Under the pieces are notes generated by a model. It had not been told where the DNA came from and searched no databases. It saw only the letters and a program-made list of their open reading frames with translations. Shown piece after piece: positions 61,386 through 64,000 of a stretch of DNA of 64,000 bases (within the stretch, counting starts at the first letter, position 1; every line of letters starts with the position of its first letter). The position numbers and the translations under genes are program-made. The stretch spans positions 26,464-90,463 of the forward strand of contig JABANP010000196.1 in the NCBI GenBank assembly GCA_013115135.1. Direction: 5' to 3'. This DNA comes from Perkinsus olseni. Its lineage: Eukaryota; Perkinsozoa; Perkinsida; Perkinsidae.

Positions 61386-61456
61386 GGGTGTGTAGCTCAG
61401 TGGTAGAGCGGCTGACTGCAGATCAGCAGGTCCTCGGTTCAAATGCGGGAGTGCCC
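61386..61456 (+). tRNA. tRNA-Cys (GCA), unit 16
   Basis: Same as unit 9, including TTCAAATGCGGG. Confidence 0.72.
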
Positions 61457-61538
61457 TTCGTAGTCGGTATGTGAACAGCTACTTTCGTGAAGAACGGCTA
61501 CAGAAAACGAATTGGACAATATTTTTCGTAGCTCGTTC

Positions 61539-61608
61539 TGGTGTGAGCTCAGTGGTAGAGCGGCTGACTGCAGATCAGAAGGTCCTCGGTTCAAATTCGG
61601 GCGCGCCC
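61539..61608 (+). tRNA. tRNA-Cys (GCA), unit 17
   Basis: Same 70-nt subtype as unit 10. Confidence 0.65.
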
Positions 61609-61690
61609 TTCGTAGTTGGTATGTGAACAGCTATTTTCGTGAAGAACAGCTACAAAAAACGAATTGGACAATATTTTTCGTAGCTCGTTC

Positions 61691-61760
61691 TGGTGTGAGC
61701 TCAGTGGTAGAGCGGCTGACTGCAGATCAGAAGGTCCTCGGTTCAAATCCGGGCGCGCCC
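61691..61760 (+). tRNA. tRNA-Cys (GCA), unit 18
   Basis: 70-nt subtype, with acceptor end CGCGCCC intact. Confidence 0.68.
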
Positions 61761-61841
61761 TTCGTAGTTGGTATGTGAACAGCTATTTTCGTGAAGAACA
61801 GCTACAGAAAACGAATTGAACTCATTCTTTGAGGCTCATTC

Positions 61842-61912
61842 GGGTGTGTAGCTCAGTGGTAGAGCGGCTGACTGCAGTTCAGCAGGTCCTCGGTTCAAAT
61901 CCGGGCGTGCCC
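61842..61912 (+). tRNA. tRNA-Cys (GCA), unit 19
   Basis: Near-consensus; CTGCAGTTCAGC in the anticodon arm. Confidence 0.8.
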
Positions 61913-61994
61913 TTCGTAGTCGGTATGTGAACAGCTACTTTTGTGAAGAACAGCTACAGAAAACGAATTGGACAATATTTTTTGTAGCTCGTTC

Positions 61995-62064
61995 TGGTGT
62001 GAGCTCAGTGGTAGAGCGGCTGACTGCAGATCAGAAGGTCCTCGGTTCAAATCCGGGCGCGCCC
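61995..62064 (+). tRNA. tRNA-Cys (GCA), unit 20
   Basis: 70-nt subtype. Confidence 0.68.
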
Positions 62065-62145
62065 TTCGTAGTTGGTATGTGAACAGCTATTTTCATGAAG
62101 AACAGCTACAAAAAACGAGATGGATTTATATTTTGGGGCTCGTTC

Positions 62146-62216
62146 GGGTGTGAAGCTCAGTGGTAGAGCGGCTGACTGTAGATCAGCAAGTCCTCGGTTC
62201 AACTCCGGGTGCGCCC
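62146..62216 (+). tRNA. tRNA-Cys-derived with anticodon GTA, unit 21
   Basis: Loop CTGTAGA (anticodon 62178-62180 GTA, a Tyr anticodon) in a Cys-type body; 3' acceptor GTGCGCCC. Confidence 0.6.
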
Positions 62217-62297
62217 TTCATAGTCGGTATGTGAACAGCTATTTTCGTGAAGAACAGCTACAGAAAACGAGATGGACTTATTCTTCATGGCTCATTC

Positions 62298-62346
62298 GGG
62301 TGTGTAGCTCAGTGGTAGAGCGGCTGACTGCAGATCAGCAGGTCCT
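62298..62346 (+). pseudogene. tRNA-Cys, unit 22, 3'-truncated
   Basis: Consensus body up to AGGTCCT, then unrelated sequence; the T-arm and 3' acceptor are missing. It marks the right end of the array. Confidence 0.85.
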
Positions 62347-62817
62347 TAGCTTCCGATGGTAACCTCCGATCCGGCCGAACCCTCCATCTTTTGAAGTGTG
62401 CAATGCACACTGTGCATTTCCCGGGAAGCGTCAGAACATTGTACTCATTGAGCACCCGGCTTTGGAACTACCAGTAGATTAGCTGTGCGACCGCTCGAGG
62501 TTTCCTTGAATCGACTTTCTGGTCTACTCGCCTGAGGCGAGTCACCTCTTAGTCTCGTAGGTGGTCCATTACCAGATTTGGATCAGAAAGAGGGATAACG
62601 CCTGTCGTTATCCGATGAGCGAAGAGAACAAATATGATACTTCTGCAATTAAAAACATATCGACCTTGAAAGCGGCATCGTTTTGGGAGATTAATACGGG
62701 CTATAGTCATGTCGGCTTTCGCTCTCGCTCGCCACGCCTAAGCTGTGGAGAAGTTAAGATTGAGGATGAGCGTTGCATTGCCTGGTGATCGTGCTGCCAG
62801 GATTCCGGTGACTGAGA
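62347..62817. other. Region without a recognised gene
   Basis: Short frame plus 62561-62788 without motif; hairpins CACTGTGCA near 62408 and CGCCTGAGGCG near 62530. Confidence 0.4.
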
Positions 62818-63352
62818 ATGGCTCTGCCTCTGGGTCGTAGGCTCTTAAAGATGTACTCGATCGGTAGTATGCAGTCTAATCGACCAGACGAGGACGATTC
62901 ATATAAGCATGAAGGGCCTTCATTGAAGGCGGATACCCGAGTAACCAGGCGAGAGCCTGCACCTCCCCACTTCGAGGGAGTTCCTAGCAGTGGTGCGGAA
63001 GAGCTCGTAGGGGATGATCCTCAGGCTACACGTGGTAGCAACCAGACCAGCATCGCAATAGACATGCCAGGGACAATTCGTCAGGATCAAGGGTCTGGCA
63101 TACTCTTGGAAGCGTCCGCATCATGCTGGTGCCCCTGGCTCAGTGATCGAAACGAAACCCAAACCATCAAGCGCTTTGCGAGCGAGCATCCCCACGCTTT
63201 CGACTAGACTGGGATTGTCATGTACATCGCTTCTCGGATACACGGCAGCGTTCGACCATTCTCCTCGCACCGCATGCGATACTACAAACGCTATTCAACG
63301 TGATTACGAGTACGTTCGCTATGCTATGGCGAGGACTGTCGTGAAAGACTGA
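62818..63352 (+). CDS. Hypothetical protein, one or two exons
   Basis: ATG 62818 opens a 129-codon hydrophilic frame (SNRPDEDDSYKHEGPSLKADTRVTRREPAPPHFEGVPSSGAEELVGDD...) ending at 63207. A second frame (63143-63352) ends FDHSPRTACDTTNAIQRDYEYVRYAMARTVVKD and could be a following exon. No family recognised. Confidence 0.35.
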
Positions 63353-63607
63353 CTGAAAGAGCCTCAGCTGATGATCGCGGACGAATGAAATAATGTGTAA
63401 TGGTAGTGTCGATCATCGCAGAACTGTGCTGAACGAATAGCCGAATGGCAATGCTGAGACCAAATGGTGATTGAGTACACCGGAAGAGAAAGATAAACTG
63501 GGCGGCTACTGAGATACACCAACACGGGCACGCATGGTTTTAATGGCAGGGTCATTAATCTGGTCCGCAATTGCAGTCGACCCGCCGCCGCCATACTAGG
63601 CCCCGAG

Positions 63608-64000
63608 CTATCTGCAGCCGCCATCACCGCCATCACCGCCATCACCACCAGCGCCTCCATCTCCACCACCCCCTCCTCCACCACCGCCACCACCCCCGCC
63701 GCCACCACCACCGGGATTGCCAGAACCACCACTACCACCGCGACCACCGCCATTACCGCCGGCAGCGCCGCTTTCCCCAGAAGCACCCGCACAACCACCA
63801 CGACCACCACGACCTCCACGGCCGGTACGACCATCGCTCCCAGCTTGACCGTCGCCGCCACGACCTTGCAGGAAGCGCCCACGGCGGGAGGAATCTCGAG
63901 GGACATCGACCGACAGCATACGGGCGTCGGCGCCATGATCCTGCGCAATGCGGGGATTGAACTCTTTCACGTCGGTGGCCTTTGGCACCTTCGTCTTGGA
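63608..64000 (-). CDS. Glycine-rich protein, partial at window edge
   Basis: The frame is open to the right edge. It reads KVPKATDVKEFNPRIAQDHGADARMLSVDVP, a basic RRGRFLQGRGG segment, then a long Gly tract with Asp/Ser/Ala spacers (an unbroken run of about 17 Gly around 63664-63715) and a GDGG repeat tail ending at 63608. The DNA is a CCA/CCG/CCAT trinucleotide-type repeat. Low-complexity expansion is likely. If the start is ATG 63988 the protein has 126 residues; an upstream exon outside the window is possible. Confidence 0.55.
   Translation of the reverse strand, partial: SKTKVPKATDVKEFNPRIAQDHGADARMLSVDVPRDSSRRGRFLQGRGGDGQAGSDGRTGRGGRGGRGGCAGASGESGAAGGNGGGRGGSGGSGNPGGGGGGGGGGGGGGGGGDGGAGGDGGDGGDGGCR

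Larger units (their letters stand above)
47657..62346 (+). repeat. tRNA-Cys tandem array, 152-bp period, interrupted by elements B and C
   Basis: Each unit has a 71-nt tRNA plus an ~81-bp spacer (tcgtagtcggtatgtgaacagctattttcgtgaagaacagctacaraaaacga...ggctcattc). Tract 1 is 47657-50006, with a 400-bp insertion at 49356-49760. Tract 2 is 56250-56467. Tract 3 is 61194-62346. Units 8-11 and 15-18 are nearly identical blocks, showing block duplication. ORFs read through the array (repeated SGRAADCRS, SVVERLTADQQ) are translations of the tRNA and are not genes. Confidence 0.92.

Noticed and set aside
47855..62362. Many 60-90-codon ORFs with SGRAADCRS / SVVERLTADQQ repeats
   Set aside because: They are translations of the tandem tRNA-Cys units and spacers, not proteins.
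63571..63960. His-rich plus-strand ORF opposite the glycine-rich protein
   Set aside because: It is the antisense reading of the CCA/CCG trinucleotide repeat; the minus frame is open to the window edge with normal N-terminal composition.

Overview
This is an intron-rich eukaryotic nuclear window, most likely from a perkinsozoan alveolate (Perkinsus-like). The genus call is inference. It rests on short GT-AG introns in conserved genes, a small secreted multigene family, and a near-complete dinoflagellate/perkinsid spliced-leader sequence (GTAGCCATCTTGGCTCAAG) in one retrotransposon LTR. No bacterial operon structure, CRISPR array or rRNA gene was found.

Layout. 0.3-4.1 kb: DEAD-box RNA helicase (+). 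4.5-6.1 kb: phosphopantothenate-cysteine ligase (+). 6.3-7.3 kb: coiled-coil protein (+). 8.5-11.6 and 13.6-16.7 kb: two diverged copies of a ~3.1-kb unit, each with a secreted-protein gene and an eEF1A-lysine-methyltransferase gene; the second gene is broken in the first copy. 17.4-20.1 kb: two more decayed members of the secreted family. 20.1-23.2 kb: no recognised gene. 23.2-24.1 kb: thiamine pyrophosphokinase (-). 24-29 kb: weak hypothetical ORFs. 29.5-31 kb: 5' part of a DIS3L2-like exoribonuclease (+). 31.2-31.8 kb: foldback element with perfect 132-bp terminal inverted repeats. 32-40.4 kb: methyltransferase with an antisense tRNA-Gly in an intron, a legumain-type protease (-), several unknown spliced genes, tRNA-Leu, and a coiled-coil gene.

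40.4-62.3 kb is a tandem array of tRNA-Cys genes (152-bp period, 22 units seen) loaded with three LTR retrotransposons. Element A (-) is BEL/Pao-like and sits at the left edge. Element B (-) is gypsy-like and inserted inside the T-loop/B-box of a tRNA. Element C (+) encodes one 1,401-codon gag-pol ORF and inserted in a spacer. Some array units carry changed anticodons (GGA, UCA, GTA). 62.4-64 kb: hypothetical genes and a glycine-rich protein (-) running off the window.

Two unusual themes stand out. (1) Perfect inverted duplications with a single-base centre, many exactly 8+1+8 bp, are scattered through the non-transposon DNA. Comparison of the duplicated units suggests many are insertions. 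(2) Element B's LTR encodes a spliced leader whose terminal AG and upstream TACTAAC could act as a trans-splice acceptor, so a trans-spliced genomic RNA would still match the LTR.

Exon boundaries are read by eye and are approximate. Hypothetical genes are flagged as such.
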